In this document: positions 54,001-61,572 of the stretch, in pieces
How positions within the stretch are numbered: the first letter of the stretch is position 1
Layout of the letters: the number at the start of each line of letters is the position of its first letter
Source: M55B112 sp040880545
Lineage (GTDB): Bacteria; Bacteroidota; Bacteroidia; Bacteroidales; GCA-2748055
Direction: 5' to 3'
Length of the DNA: 64,000 nt
NCBI GenBank assembly: GCA_040880545.1
Contig: JBBDIE010000139.1
Location: forward strand, 24,475 to 88,474
Translations under genes and position numbers: made by a program
Notes under the pieces: model-generated
Seen by the model: the letters and a program-made list of their open reading frames with translations, nothing else
Databases searched by the model: none
What the model was told of the DNA's origin: nothing

Positions 54001-54328
54001 AGCAAGAGCACCCTGGACGCATCAGTTTGATTTACGTTTTGCGCAGGACTTCAGTCTTAATGTTGCCGGTCAAAAGAATACGTTGCAATTCTCGATCGAC
54101 CTCCTGAACTTTGGAAATCTCCTGAACAGTGAGTGGGGAGTTAACAAAAATATGTTTGAGGCAAACAATGGACAGATCCTCAGGTACGAAGGAGCTGATG
54201 TCAATAATGTACCAAGTTTCTCAATGGCTACGGATGTTGATGGTGCATATCTGACAAATTCTTATTCAACCTATTATAATTATAACCAAACCTGGCAATT
54301 GCAGTTGGGTGTAAGGTATATTTTCTAA
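51029..54328 (+). CDS. Oar-like TonB-dependent outer-membrane receptor
   Basis: A 1099-residue protein; the signal ends GSIYAQ. A carboxypeptidase-like regulatory domain (GMNGRVIDNNNDPMPGATV, about 28-115) leads into a plug (NISNQQLTAMPTINRSIQDI, NFTVDGANFNNNFGLG) and a large beta-barrel ending QLQLGVRYIF with a terminal Phe. The plug's N-rich VDGANF stretch marks the Oar subgroup, named for Myxococcus Oar. There is no SusD partner, so the cargo is more likely peptide, protein or siderophore than glycan. A possible promoter is TTTG at 50978 with TATTTTG at 50997, though its spacing is short. A strong terminator follows. Confidence 0.9.
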   Translation: MKMRKTSKIIILLALFALLTGSIYAQVTTSGMNGRVIDNNNDPMPGATVVAVHEPSGTQYGTITNTEGRFNLQGMRTGGPYLVEVSFLGYSKESFSNINLYLGETFTLNAVLNEGTVELGDVMIVGKKASAFQTDKTGATTNISNQQLTAMPTINRSIQDIARYSPYANGMGFAGGDGRSTNFTVDGANFNNNFGLGSSLPGGGNPISIDAIEEIQVVIAPFDVRQTNFIGGGINAITKSGTNTFKASAYNYFRNQNMRGNKIGDVDFGERDEESRQVYGVTLGGPIIKNKLFFFVNGEYELRPGQVVTWRPSDDGVANTDLMLSRTSVSDMELVKQHLIDNYGYDPGSYSDYPADESNRKLLARLDWNINDANKLSLRYNHTKNQGWNPTNGNSTDGGFRNRNMNRISQYSMAFSNSLYSSDNIVNSISLDLNSRISNNISNQFLTTYSMIKDVRGSTSEPFPFIDIMYGVNGDGSQILEPYMSAGYELFTWNNGVNNNVFNIINNTNIYLGDHNVTVGASYEYQMANNSYMRNGTGYYRYASIDDFLNQAAPRDFALTYGYDGEKNPAAEVAFNQIGVYAQDEWNVVSGFKITYGIRADYLKYADNIIRNNAIYALDFGGKKIDTGEWPSAKVQISPRAGFTWDALGDQSLKLRGGTGLFAGRLPLVFFTNMPTNSGMVQGSYAAVTRYDENGFVTSADPVLASLAGQPMLTDVDKMIQTLNLQNTISPEDGALPRDINAIDPNFKMPQVWKTSLAVDYEFPASFPLSITLEGIYTKTINGVMLKNYNIEQPDNTWQQFNGPDDRYIYPASADITYSSRNAYVLSNNSEGWGAIGNISVFAEPIENLNFMVAYTYTESKEISGMPGSNAASAYNGLIQIDGPHLPTVQRSQFVMPSRAIASASYRIPYANDHMATTFNLFYSGYSPYGFSFTYENDMNNDGYANDLIYIPKEKGEIQFISAADEDAFFNFIEQDKYLSSNMGNYAEAYSARAPWTHQFDLRFAQDFSLNVAGQKNTLQFSIDLLNFGNLLNSEWGVNKNMFEANNGQILRYEGADVNNVPSFSMATDVDGAYLTNSYSTYYNYNQTWQLQLGVRYIF

Positions 54329-54344
54329 TATTTTTCCGAAGATT

Positions 54345-54386
54345 AAAAAGGAGGCTGTTCAAAAGTATGGACAGTCTCTTTTTTTT
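54345..54386 (+). terminator. Rho-independent terminator after the Oar-like gene
   Basis: An A-rich ascending arm (54345-54360) pairs with the arm ending in a run of eight T (54369-54386), with some G-U pairs and an 8-base loop. It lies 16 bp after the stop codon. Confidence 0.8.
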
Positions 54387-54876
54387 ATCACAATAACTCC
54401 CTGGTTGAAAGGACAAATCTATCTGCTTGTCAAACCAACATAATATAACCGTTAGATATACAGGGCATTACAACAGTTGTTCTTTTCAGGTGAACGTGAA
54501 TTTTCTCATACGGCTGACTTTTATACAGTTAGGAAAAGGGTTGATTTCTTGTTAATAAAAACGAAACTTTTTATGGGTATCTGTATGTTATTTCTTCCTA
54601 ATTTCAATCACTGAATTCGGTTTCACCGGATATCTGATTTTTACCCCGGTTTTCAGCCAGGTCTGCTGAAGAGTGTAAGTGAGATGGAGACTCCTGGATA
54701 TTAATTTATAACAAGCTGAAAAGCAAGACGTTGCATCTGTTTACTTGTAAGGTGTTGAAAAAGCGTAGCACTTGTTAATAACTAGGCATTGTGTTGTGGG
54801 AACAGGATTAGTAAATTGGATGTTACATTATGTGTCAGAAACCGGAGGAGATTAACCACTTATTAAAAAGAACTGT
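54387..54876 (+). other. 490-bp leader region before the B12-dependent ribonucleotide reductase gene
   Basis: No convincing gene, tRNA or TAnnTTTG box was found. A partly paired element with CCAGG (about 54658) and CCTGG (about 54695) could form a hairpin. I looked for a cobalamin riboswitch and for paired NrdR boxes and recognised neither. The length is unusual in this gene-dense window and suggests a long 5' leader or a missed small RNA. Confidence 0.4.
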
Positions 54877-57516
54877 ATGTCAGACCAGGGAGCAACACAA
54901 AAGGGACAAATGATTGTTGAAAAAGAGGTAAAAGCAGAGAAGGAATTGAGAACAGGGAAAGAGGTAAATGAGGTAAAGCCAAAGAGTCAGCAACATTCAA
55001 AGACGTATTCCAACGAAGAGGCATTTGAATCCTCCCTTGAGTATTTCAAAGGAGATGAGTTAGCGGCCAGGGTTTGGGTGAATAAGTATGCATTAAAGGA
55101 TTCCTACGGCAAATTGTATGAGCGTAATCCTGACGATATGCATCACAGGCTGGCGGATGAGATATCCAGGGTCGAGAAAAAGTATCCGAACCCTTTATCC
55201 CACGATGAGTTGTATGAGCTCATGAAAGGGTTCCGGTATATTGTTCCCCAGGGATCTCCCATGACCGGGATCGGAAATAATTTTCAGATTGCAAGTTTAT
55301 CAAATTGTTTTGTGATTGGCCATGATGGTCCTTCCGACTCATACGGCGGAATATTGAAGATAGATCAGGAGCAGGTGCAGTTGATGAAGCGTCGGGGCGG
55401 AGTCGGACACGATCTGTCTCACATTCGTCCCTCGGGGAGTCCTGTACTGAACAGCGCCCTCTCTTCAACGGGTGTTGTGCCTTTCATGGAGCGTTACTCC
55501 AATTCTACCAGGGAGGTGGCCCAGGATGGCAGAAGAGGCGCCCTGATGCTTAGTATCTCTATCAAACATCCGGACGCGGAACATTTTATCGATGCCAAAA
55601 TGGAATCGGGAAAGGTAACCGGAGCAAATGTTTCGGTACGGATCGACAACGATTTCATGAATGCAGTTGTAAATGGAGAGAGGTACAAGCAGCAATACCC
55701 CATCGATTCTGATGAACCGTCCTATATAAAAGAGATTGATGCAAGGCAACTTTGGGAGAAGATCGTTCACAATGCCTGGAAATCGGCAGAACCTGGAATT
55801 TTATTCTGGGATACCATAGCCAGTGAATCGGTGGCCGACTGTTACGCGGATGAAGGTTTCCGGACGGTATCAACCAATCCTTGCGGAGAGATTCCTCTTT
55901 GTCCGTACGATAGTTGCCGGTTACTGGCAGTCAATTTGTTCAGTTATGTAGAGAAACCTTTTACGGATAAAGCGGTATTTAACTGGGAGAAGTTCAGGAA
56001 GCACGTGGGTTATGCCCAACGAATGATGGATGATATAATCGACCTGGAATTGGAGAAGATCGAAGCGATACTTGGAAAGATTAAATCCGATCCTGAAGAT
56101 GAGGAGATCAAGCGGGTGGAGATTAATCTGTGGGAAAATATACGAAAAAAGGCACTGGATGGCAGAAGAACCGGAGTGGGCATCACTGCTGAAGGTGACA
56201 TGCTGGCTGGGCTGGGACTGAGATATGGCAGTGAAGATGCCGTGGACTTTTCGGAGGAGGTACATAAGACCATTGCAGTTGAAGCATACAGATCGAGTAT
56301 GACCATGGCAAAGGAGCGCGGCCCTTTTGGTGTATTTGATGCCAGGAAAGAGATTGATAATCCTTTTATTCAAAGGATTGGCAAGGAGGATCCTCAACTT
56401 GTTGAAGACATTAAAAAGTATGGCCGGAGAAATATTTCCCTGCTAACCATAGCTCCGACAGGGACCACAAGTCTGATGACGCAAACCACCTCAGGGATCG
56501 AACCGGTATTTCTTCCCGTATACAAGAGAAGGCGCAAGGTAAATCCCAACGACAAGGATGTGACCGTTACCCTGGTTGATGAGGTAGGCGACAGTTGGGA
56601 AGAGTACTATGTGTTCCACCATAACTTCCTCAACTGGCTGAAGATTAACGGCCATGATCCCGAGCAGATAAAAAAGGCTGAGGATAAAGAGGTTGAAAGG
56701 TTGGTGAAGCTATCTCCATATTATAAAGCCACATCCAATGATGTTGACTGGGTTTCGAAAGTAAAAATGCAGGGAAGGGTACAGAAATGGGTGGATCACT
56801 CCATAAGTGTTACGATCAACCTTCCCGGGGATGCCACCGAAGAGCTGGTGGGGGAGTTGTATGTGGAAGCCTGGAAAAATGGCTGTAAGGGTGTAACTGT
56901 TTACAGGGATGGTTCGCGCACAGGAGTGCTGGTGGCATCTTCAGAGAAGGAGAGAAGGTCGGATTCCCCCTTCCCCAAAAAGCGCCCCAGGGTTCTGGAT
57001 GCAGATATCCTTCGCTTCAAGAACAACCATGAGGAGTGGATCGCATTTATCGGTCTGATCGATGGAAAACCATACGAAATTTTTACCGGGAAAAAGGAGG
57101 ATGATAATTTCCCGATCCCAAAAACCATCCGGACCGGAAAGATCATCAAAACCAAGGAAGATAGCGGCGATACCAGGTATGATTTTCAGTATATAGACAA
57201 GTATGGTTATAAGGTGACCATGGGTGGACTGTCACACCAGTTTTACAGCGAATTCTGGAACTATGCAAAACTGATTTCCGGAGTTTTGCGCCATGGAATG
57301 CCCATTGTGGATACGGTTGAGTTGATTACATCGCTGAGACTGGATGACGACACCATCAATAACTGGTCGGCGGGTGTGGCCCGGGCATTGAAAAAATATA
57401 TACCCGATGGAACGGAAGTGAAAGGGAAAATGTGTGAGGATTGTGGTTCGGGCCATCTTATTTATCAGGAGGGCTGCCTGATATGTACCGAATGCGGCTC
57501 TTCGAAATGTGGGTAG
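54877..57516 (+). CDS. nrdJ: Adenosylcobalamin-dependent ribonucleotide reductase (class II)
   Basis: An 879-residue enzyme that reduces ribonucleotides to deoxyribonucleotides without needing oxygen. Redox Cys144 is in SNCFVIG. N334-P-C336-G-E338 carries the thiyl-radical Cys and catalytic Asn/Glu. TISPTG-like LLTIAPTGTTSLM binds phosphate. The tail has a zinc-ribbon-like set of Cys pairs (CEDCGSGH, CLICTECGSS, final CG) that should act as the mobile reducing arm. The first 45 residues are low-complexity Lys/Glu and probably disordered. It needs B12, and no B12 genes are in the window. Confidence 0.95.
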   Translation: MSDQGATQKGQMIVEKEVKAEKELRTGKEVNEVKPKSQQHSKTYSNEEAFESSLEYFKGDELAARVWVNKYALKDSYGKLYERNPDDMHHRLADEISRVEKKYPNPLSHDELYELMKGFRYIVPQGSPMTGIGNNFQIASLSNCFVIGHDGPSDSYGGILKIDQEQVQLMKRRGGVGHDLSHIRPSGSPVLNSALSSTGVVPFMERYSNSTREVAQDGRRGALMLSISIKHPDAEHFIDAKMESGKVTGANVSVRIDNDFMNAVVNGERYKQQYPIDSDEPSYIKEIDARQLWEKIVHNAWKSAEPGILFWDTIASESVADCYADEGFRTVSTNPCGEIPLCPYDSCRLLAVNLFSYVEKPFTDKAVFNWEKFRKHVGYAQRMMDDIIDLELEKIEAILGKIKSDPEDEEIKRVEINLWENIRKKALDGRRTGVGITAEGDMLAGLGLRYGSEDAVDFSEEVHKTIAVEAYRSSMTMAKERGPFGVFDARKEIDNPFIQRIGKEDPQLVEDIKKYGRRNISLLTIAPTGTTSLMTQTTSGIEPVFLPVYKRRRKVNPNDKDVTVTLVDEVGDSWEEYYVFHHNFLNWLKINGHDPEQIKKAEDKEVERLVKLSPYYKATSNDVDWVSKVKMQGRVQKWVDHSISVTINLPGDATEELVGELYVEAWKNGCKGVTVYRDGSRTGVLVASSEKERRSDSPFPKKRPRVLDADILRFKNNHEEWIAFIGLIDGKPYEIFTGKKEDDNFPIPKTIRTGKIIKTKEDSGDTRYDFQYIDKYGYKVTMGGLSHQFYSEFWNYAKLISGVLRHGMPIVDTVELITSLRLDDDTINNWSAGVARALKKYIPDGTEVKGKMCEDCGSGHLIYQEGCLICTECGSSKCG

Positions 57517-57536
57517 ATGTAGCAAGTCACTCAATA

Positions 57537-57565
57537 GAAAAAGGCCGGTTTATCCGGCCTTTTTC
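57537..57565. terminator. Strong bidirectional terminator after nrdJ
   Basis: A perfect 12-bp stem (57537-57548 with 57554-57565), GC-rich in its upper part, with a 5-base loop and A/T runs at both ends. It can serve nrdJ on the plus strand and the convergent DUF6249 gene on the minus strand. Confidence 0.9.
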
Positions 57566-57610
57566 AATATTAATAGCTGATCCTGAAATCTCAACGATCC
57601 TTTACCGTCA

Positions 57611-57937
57611 TTAATCTTCTTTTTTCTTATGATGAATAAGGTATGCAACCAGCAGACCGGTTCCACCGAAGAAGAGTACCGAACCAAAATAGGCGGGCTC
57701 CTGTCTGATGCCGGTGTAAGTTTCCAGGAGACTTCCCACAAAAAATCCCAGTCCGAGGCCAACAATAAGCAGAGCCCACTTTAACAATGCCCCTGTATTG
57801 TTCTGTGGTTTAAATTCGGCCGGATTGATGCTTTTTTCAATCATGGCCATCCGCTCCCTGTTCCGGGCAGTGAATATCACATAAATTATTCCGAAGGCGG
57901 TGGCGAAAAAGGCGATGGCAATTAAAATATCATCCAT
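57611..57937 (-). CDS. DUF6249-like small membrane protein
   Basis: A 108-residue protein with an N-terminal transmembrane helix (IAIAFFATAFGIIYVIF), a short charged segment with RNRERMAMIEKS, and two further hydrophobic helices. The 'NRERMAMIEKG'-type motif after the first helix is typical of DUF6249. Function is unknown. In Bacteroidota such genes are often found beside ECF sigma factors, as here: the gene is divergent from the sigma gene across a 117-bp space with palindromes. Membrane-stress control is a reasonable guess only. Confidence 0.75.
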   Translation of the reverse strand: MDDILIAIAFFATAFGIIYVIFTARNRERMAMIEKSINPAEFKPQNNTGALLKWALLIVGLGLGFFVGSLLETYTGIRQEPAYFGSVLFFGGTGLLVAYLIHHKKKED

Positions 57938-57997
57938 AATAATAAATATTGGTTTAACTTTAGAATTTAATTGTTTGACGCACGCACGGAAAATAAT

Positions 57998-58043
57998 GTT
58001 ACAAAGATTGATCTGATTGTAACGTTACGTTCAAAATTGCGTC
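57998..58043 (+). promoter_or_regulatory. GTTAC/GTAAC palindromes and ECF-like promoter between DUF6249 and sigma genes
   Basis: GTTACAA (57998) pairs with TTGTAAC (58017), and GTAACGTTAC (58019-58028) is a perfect 10-bp palindrome, giving three GTTAC/GTAAC half-sites. AAC (58021) and CGTC (58040) are 16 bp apart, the usual layout of an ECF-sigma promoter. This suggests autoregulation of the sigma gene, possibly with a second DNA-binding factor. Confidence 0.45.
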
Positions 58044-58054
58044 TTATATCATAG

Positions 58055-58627
58055 ATGCACAACCAAACCGAAGCATATTACCTTGAGAGGATTATTCAGG
58101 GCGACAAGGAGTCGTTTACCCCGATCGTGGAGAAGTATAAGGATATGGTTTATACATTGTGTATCCGCATGTTGAGGTCTGAAGAAGATGCCCGGGAGGC
58201 GGCACAGGATGTATTTATGAAGGTTTACAGGTCGGTTGAAAGTTTCCGGGGAAAATCAAAATTTTCCACCTGGATATACCGGATCACCTATAATCATTGC
58301 ATCAGTATGCTAAGGAAACAGGTAAAAATGATCGACCTGGTGGATGAATTGCCGGAATTTCGGATCGATGAGGAAACGATGGATGCCATGCAGGAGATCA
58401 GGGACGGAGAGAGAAAACGCTATTTACAAAAGGCGATGGAGACCTTGCCGGAGACAGATTCGCTTGTGGTGACACTTTTTTATTACGAGGAGTTAAGCCT
58501 GGAGGAAATTGAGGAGATAACGGGTCTTTCGGGCAGTAATATCCGGGTAAAACTACACAGGGCACGGCAAAAGTTATACATCGAATTGAGCAAGCTCCTG
58601 AAAACAGAAATACAATCAATTTTATGA
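58055..58627 (+). CDS. ECF-type RNA polymerase sigma factor
   Basis: A 190-residue sigma-70-family factor. Region 2 has YKDMVYTLCIRMLRSEEDAREAAQDVF and FSTWIYRITYNHCISMLRKQ. Region 4 (about 120-185) has LVVTLFYYEELSLEEIEEI, then SGSNIRVKLHRARQKLY. It redirects RNA polymerase to a small regulon. The stop overlaps the next gene's ATG (ATGA), so sigma and its putative membrane partner are made together. An ECF-like promoter lies directly upstream. Nothing shows whether it is the SigP-type partner of PorX, though that should be considered. Confidence 0.9.
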   Translation: MHNQTEAYYLERIIQGDKESFTPIVEKYKDMVYTLCIRMLRSEEDAREAAQDVFMKVYRSVESFRGKSKFSTWIYRITYNHCISMLRKQVKMIDLVDELPEFRIDEETMDAMQEIRDGERKRYLQKAMETLPETDSLVVTLFYYEELSLEEIEEITGLSGSNIRVKLHRARQKLYIELSKLLKTEIQSIL

Positions 58628-58992
58628 AAATGGACAGAGACAATAATCTGACAAAAATCATACAGAATGATGGGATCATTCAGGCGCCTGAAGGATTTAC
58701 CGAAAGTGTGATGAGGGAGATAGACACATCATCCGTGTATCGTCCGTACAAGCCCATTTTAAGTCGAAGAGCCATACTTATATTTGCAGTTTTCTTCCTT
58801 GTATTGATGGTTGCCGGCTTCCAGGGTACCGAAAGTCTTAACAATGATCCACTATTTGTACTGCCCGACTGGGAAATAGTACTCCCCAGGATCTCTTCTT
58901 ACCTGTTGGCGGGTGTGGCTGCCGGATTTATCCCGGTAATCCTGCTTGCATTGCTGGAGTCAGGATTTAAAAGACGAATACCTGGTATTTAA
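58624..58992 (+). CDS. Small membrane protein, probable anti-sigma or sigma-associated factor
   Basis: A 122-residue protein of no family I recognise, beginning in the sigma-factor stop codon. A hydrophilic N-terminus of about 45 residues (IIQAPEGFTESVMREID) would face the cytoplasm. Two transmembrane helices follow (about 49-66 and 92-112). The topology and coupling are typical of anti-sigma factors, but it lacks a zinc-binding His-x3-Cys-x2-Cys motif. Its stop interlocks with that of the convergent kbl gene. Confidence 0.65.
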   Translation: MKMDRDNNLTKIIQNDGIIQAPEGFTESVMREIDTSSVYRPYKPILSRRAILIFAVFFLVLMVAGFQGTESLNNDPLFVLPDWEIVLPRISSYLLAGVAAGFIPVILLALLESGFKRRIPGI

Positions 58993-60176
58993 ATCACCCC
59001 CAGTTCTTCCCCCACTTTTTTAAATCCTGCAATTGCTTTTTCCAGGTGTTCCAGGGTGTGGGCCGCAGATAGCTGTACCCTGATCCTGGCTTCTCCTTTG
59101 GGAACTACAGGAAAATAAAATCCGATCACATAGATGCCCTCTGCCAGTAATTTAGAGGCAAATTCCTGGGAGAGTTTTGCATCGTACAGCATCACGGCAC
59201 AGATGGCAGAGGCAGTGGGCTTTATGTCGAAACCGGCTGACTTCATTTCACCCATGAAATATTCAGTATTGGCATGCAAACGGTCCTGCAGTTCTGATGT
59301 TTCGGTCATCATATCGAACATTTTGATCCCTGCTCCTACCACCGCGGGAGGAAGTGAGTTTGAAAAAAGGTATGGCCGTGAACGTTGACGAAGCATCTCA
59401 ATGATCTCTTTGCGACCTGTAGTAAAACCTCCGATGGCGCCGCCAAATGCTTTTCCAAGGGTTCCAGTTATAATATCAACCTCACCGCGGATATTGAACA
59501 GTTCCGTTACACCTCGTCCGGTCTCCCCCACCACTCCGGCAGAGTGACATTCATCCACCATCACCAGGGCATCGTATTTCGCTGCCAGATCAATAATCCG
59601 GTCCATGGGAGCCACATTCCCGTCCATGGAGAAAACCCCGTCGGTAACAATGATTCTGAACCGTTGTGCCTGTGCTGCCTTCAACTGCTCCTCCAGATCG
59701 GTCATATCAGCATTTTTATACCTGTACCGTTGAGCCTTGCAAAGCCGTACACCGTCAATAATGGATGCATGGTTCAGTGAATCGGAGATGATGGCGTCTT
59801 CTTCAGTCAGGATAGGCTCAAACACCCCTCCGTTTGCATCAAATGCTGCTGCATAGAGGATGGTATCTTCGGTTCCGAAGAATGCGGCGACCTGCTGTTC
59901 CAGCGTTTTGTGCAGGTCCTGTGTACCACAGATAAACCGGACAGACGACATGCCGAATCCGTGGCTGTCCAGTGCATCTTTGGCTGCTCTTATCAGCACC
60001 GGGTGGTTCGATAATCCAAGGTAATTATTGGCGCAGAAATTCAGCACCTCTTCTCCGGTACTGATCGTAATCTCTGCATCCTGGGGGGAGGTAATGATAC
60101 GCTCGTTCTTGTACAATCCGGCTTCCCTGATCTCGTTGATCTCGCTTTGCAGATGCTCTTTAATCTTTCCGTACAT
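58989..60176 (-). CDS. kbl: Glycine C-acetyltransferase (2-amino-3-ketobutyrate CoA ligase)
   Basis: A 395-residue alpha-oxoamine synthase using PLP. It has FCANNYLGLSNHP near residue 45, SLNHASIIDGVRL, VMVDECHSAGVVG and the Schiff-base Lys in GTLGKAFGGAIGG. It cleaves 2-amino-3-ketobutyrate with CoA to glycine and acetyl-CoA. The threonine dehydrogenase gene lies 11 bp upstream on the same strand, giving the full two-step threonine degradation pathway. The last stop base pairs are shared with the convergent gene (TTAA). Confidence 0.95.
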   Translation of the reverse strand: MYGKIKEHLQSEINEIREAGLYKNERIITSPQDAEITISTGEEVLNFCANNYLGLSNHPVLIRAAKDALDSHGFGMSSVRFICGTQDLHKTLEQQVAAFFGTEDTILYAAAFDANGGVFEPILTEEDAIISDSLNHASIIDGVRLCKAQRYRYKNADMTDLEEQLKAAQAQRFRIIVTDGVFSMDGNVAPMDRIIDLAAKYDALVMVDECHSAGVVGETGRGVTELFNIRGEVDIITGTLGKAFGGAIGGFTTGRKEIIEMLRQRSRPYLFSNSLPPAVVGAGIKMFDMMTETSELQDRLHANTEYFMGEMKSAGFDIKPTASAICAVMLYDAKLSQEFASKLLAEGIYVIGFYFPVVPKGEARIRVQLSAAHTLEHLEKAIAGFKKVGEELGVI

Positions 60177-60187
60177 GATATTTTTTT

Positions 60188-61141
60188 TTACTTGTTTAAT
60201 TTTTTTCTGACCTCCGTGAGCATGATCTCTGTCATTTTTTCCAGGTCGTAACTGTTTTTAAATCCCCAGTCCATGCGAGCAATGATATCGTCCACATTCT
60301 GGGGCCACGATTCGGCGATCTCCTGCCTGAAGTCGGGTTTATAACTGATTTTGAACCCGGGAACATGTTTCCTGATCTCAGCGGCCACCTCTTCCGGGGA
60401 TGTACTGAATCCACCCAGGTTGTAACTGCTGTGGATGGTCAACCTGGAGCGATCGGCCTCCATCAGGTCGATGGTTGCCTTGATGGCATCGGGCATGAAG
60501 AGCATGGGAAGCGATGTGTCTGCCTGGAGAAACGATTCGTACCTTCCCTTTCGGATGGCTTCATAAAAGATCTCTACTGCGTAATCGGTGGTTCCGCCCC
60601 CTGCTTCCGTTTTATAACTGATCAGTCCGGGATAACGAATGCTCCTTACATCAACCCCGTATTTGTTATAGTAGTAGTCGCACCAACGCTCCCCGGCCAG
60701 TTTGGAAATTCCATACACGGTAATCGGTTCCATGACCGTCAGCTGGGGGGTATTCACCCGCGGCGTTGTTGGTCCGAATACGGCGATGGAGCTTGGCCAG
60801 AAGACCTTTTTCACATCCACTACCATCCGTGCCACTTCCAGGATGTTCATCAGGCTGTCCATATTGATGTTCCATGCCTGGATGGGGAGTTTTTCGGCAT
60901 TTCCCGAAAGCACAGCGGCCAGGTGATATATCTGGGTGATCCTGTGGCGGATAATAAAATGGATCAGCTGTTTGTCGTCCATCACATCGAGGATCTGAAA
61001 GGGCCCCTCTTCCATAATGTCTTTAGGCGGAGCTTTAATATCGGTACCCCAGACATTTTCAACTCCGTAAATCTTTCTTAGTTCAACAATCAGTTCAGAA
61101 CCGATCTGACCGGCTGCGCCGATCACCATTATTTTTTCCAT
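60188..61141 (-). CDS. tdh: L-threonine 3-dehydrogenase, short-chain dehydrogenase type
   Basis: A 317-residue extended SDR enzyme. It has VIGAAGQIGSEL for NAD, IYHLAAVLSGNAE, and the catalytic VYGISKLAGERW (Tyr-x-x-x-Lys). IRYPGLISYKTEAGGGTTDYAVEIF is the characteristic stretch of the SDR-type threonine dehydrogenase, distinct from the zinc-dependent E. coli enzyme. It oxidises threonine to 2-amino-3-ketobutyrate, the substrate of Kbl. Being first in the tdh-kbl pair supports the call over a sugar epimerase. Confidence 0.92.
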   Translation of the reverse strand: MEKIMVIGAAGQIGSELIVELRKIYGVENVWGTDIKAPPKDIMEEGPFQILDVMDDKQLIHFIIRHRITQIYHLAAVLSGNAEKLPIQAWNINMDSLMNILEVARMVVDVKKVFWPSSIAVFGPTTPRVNTPQLTVMEPITVYGISKLAGERWCDYYYNKYGVDVRSIRYPGLISYKTEAGGGTTDYAVEIFYEAIRKGRYESFLQADTSLPMLFMPDAIKATIDLMEADRSRLTIHSSYNLGGFSTSPEEVAAEIRKHVPGFKISYKPDFRQEIAESWPQNVDDIIARMDWGFKNSYDLEKMTEIMLTEVRKKLNK

Positions 61142-61572
61142 GTATTGTATGTAGTTTGACTATGTCCATAAAGTAGCGTGGCTGGATCATAATGTTTGAA
61201 ATTAAAGCCTGCTCCGTGTTTTAACTGGGCGTGCACAAATCGGACATTATGGACAGACACTCGTTAATCCTATGCGAAATTAGAATAAAGTGTGGTCATA
61301 AAAAATGATGTGAAACATAAGGGGAACAGCTCCCATGTTATTCAATGGCTCGGGTGTTCCGTAACAATCGTTGATCCGGGTATACCATTCCAGAATCGCT
61401 TCATCGGTAAATGGAAAACTTTTAAAGTCAACCACGATGGCCCTGCTTTCTGGAGCCACACGATCAGTCCGAGGGGTCGGGATAAGGATGAGGAGAAGAC
61501 AGGCAGGATAAAAGCAATGGACTATTTACAGTGTTTTATTGGGTGTATGTAAATTCGAAAGTCGAGAGGCTG
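61142..61572. other. 431-bp region without a convincing gene
   Basis: It lies between the tdh start and the end of the patatin gene, both on the minus strand, so it holds the tdh promoter and the patatin 3' region. A perfect 9-bp inverted repeat, TGTCCATAA (61163) with TTATGGACA (61247), encloses 75 bp. An 86-codon plus-strand frame (61292-61552) has no recognisable product. No tRNA was seen. Confidence 0.5.

Noticed and set aside
54600..54870. Cobalamin riboswitch upstream of nrdJ
   Set aside because: No recognisable B12 box or conserved core stems by eye; kept only as a question about the long leader.
61292..61552. An 86-codon plus-strand reading frame in the tdh-patatin space
   Set aside because: Unusual composition, no recognisable family, no promoter box and no neighbours in the same direction.
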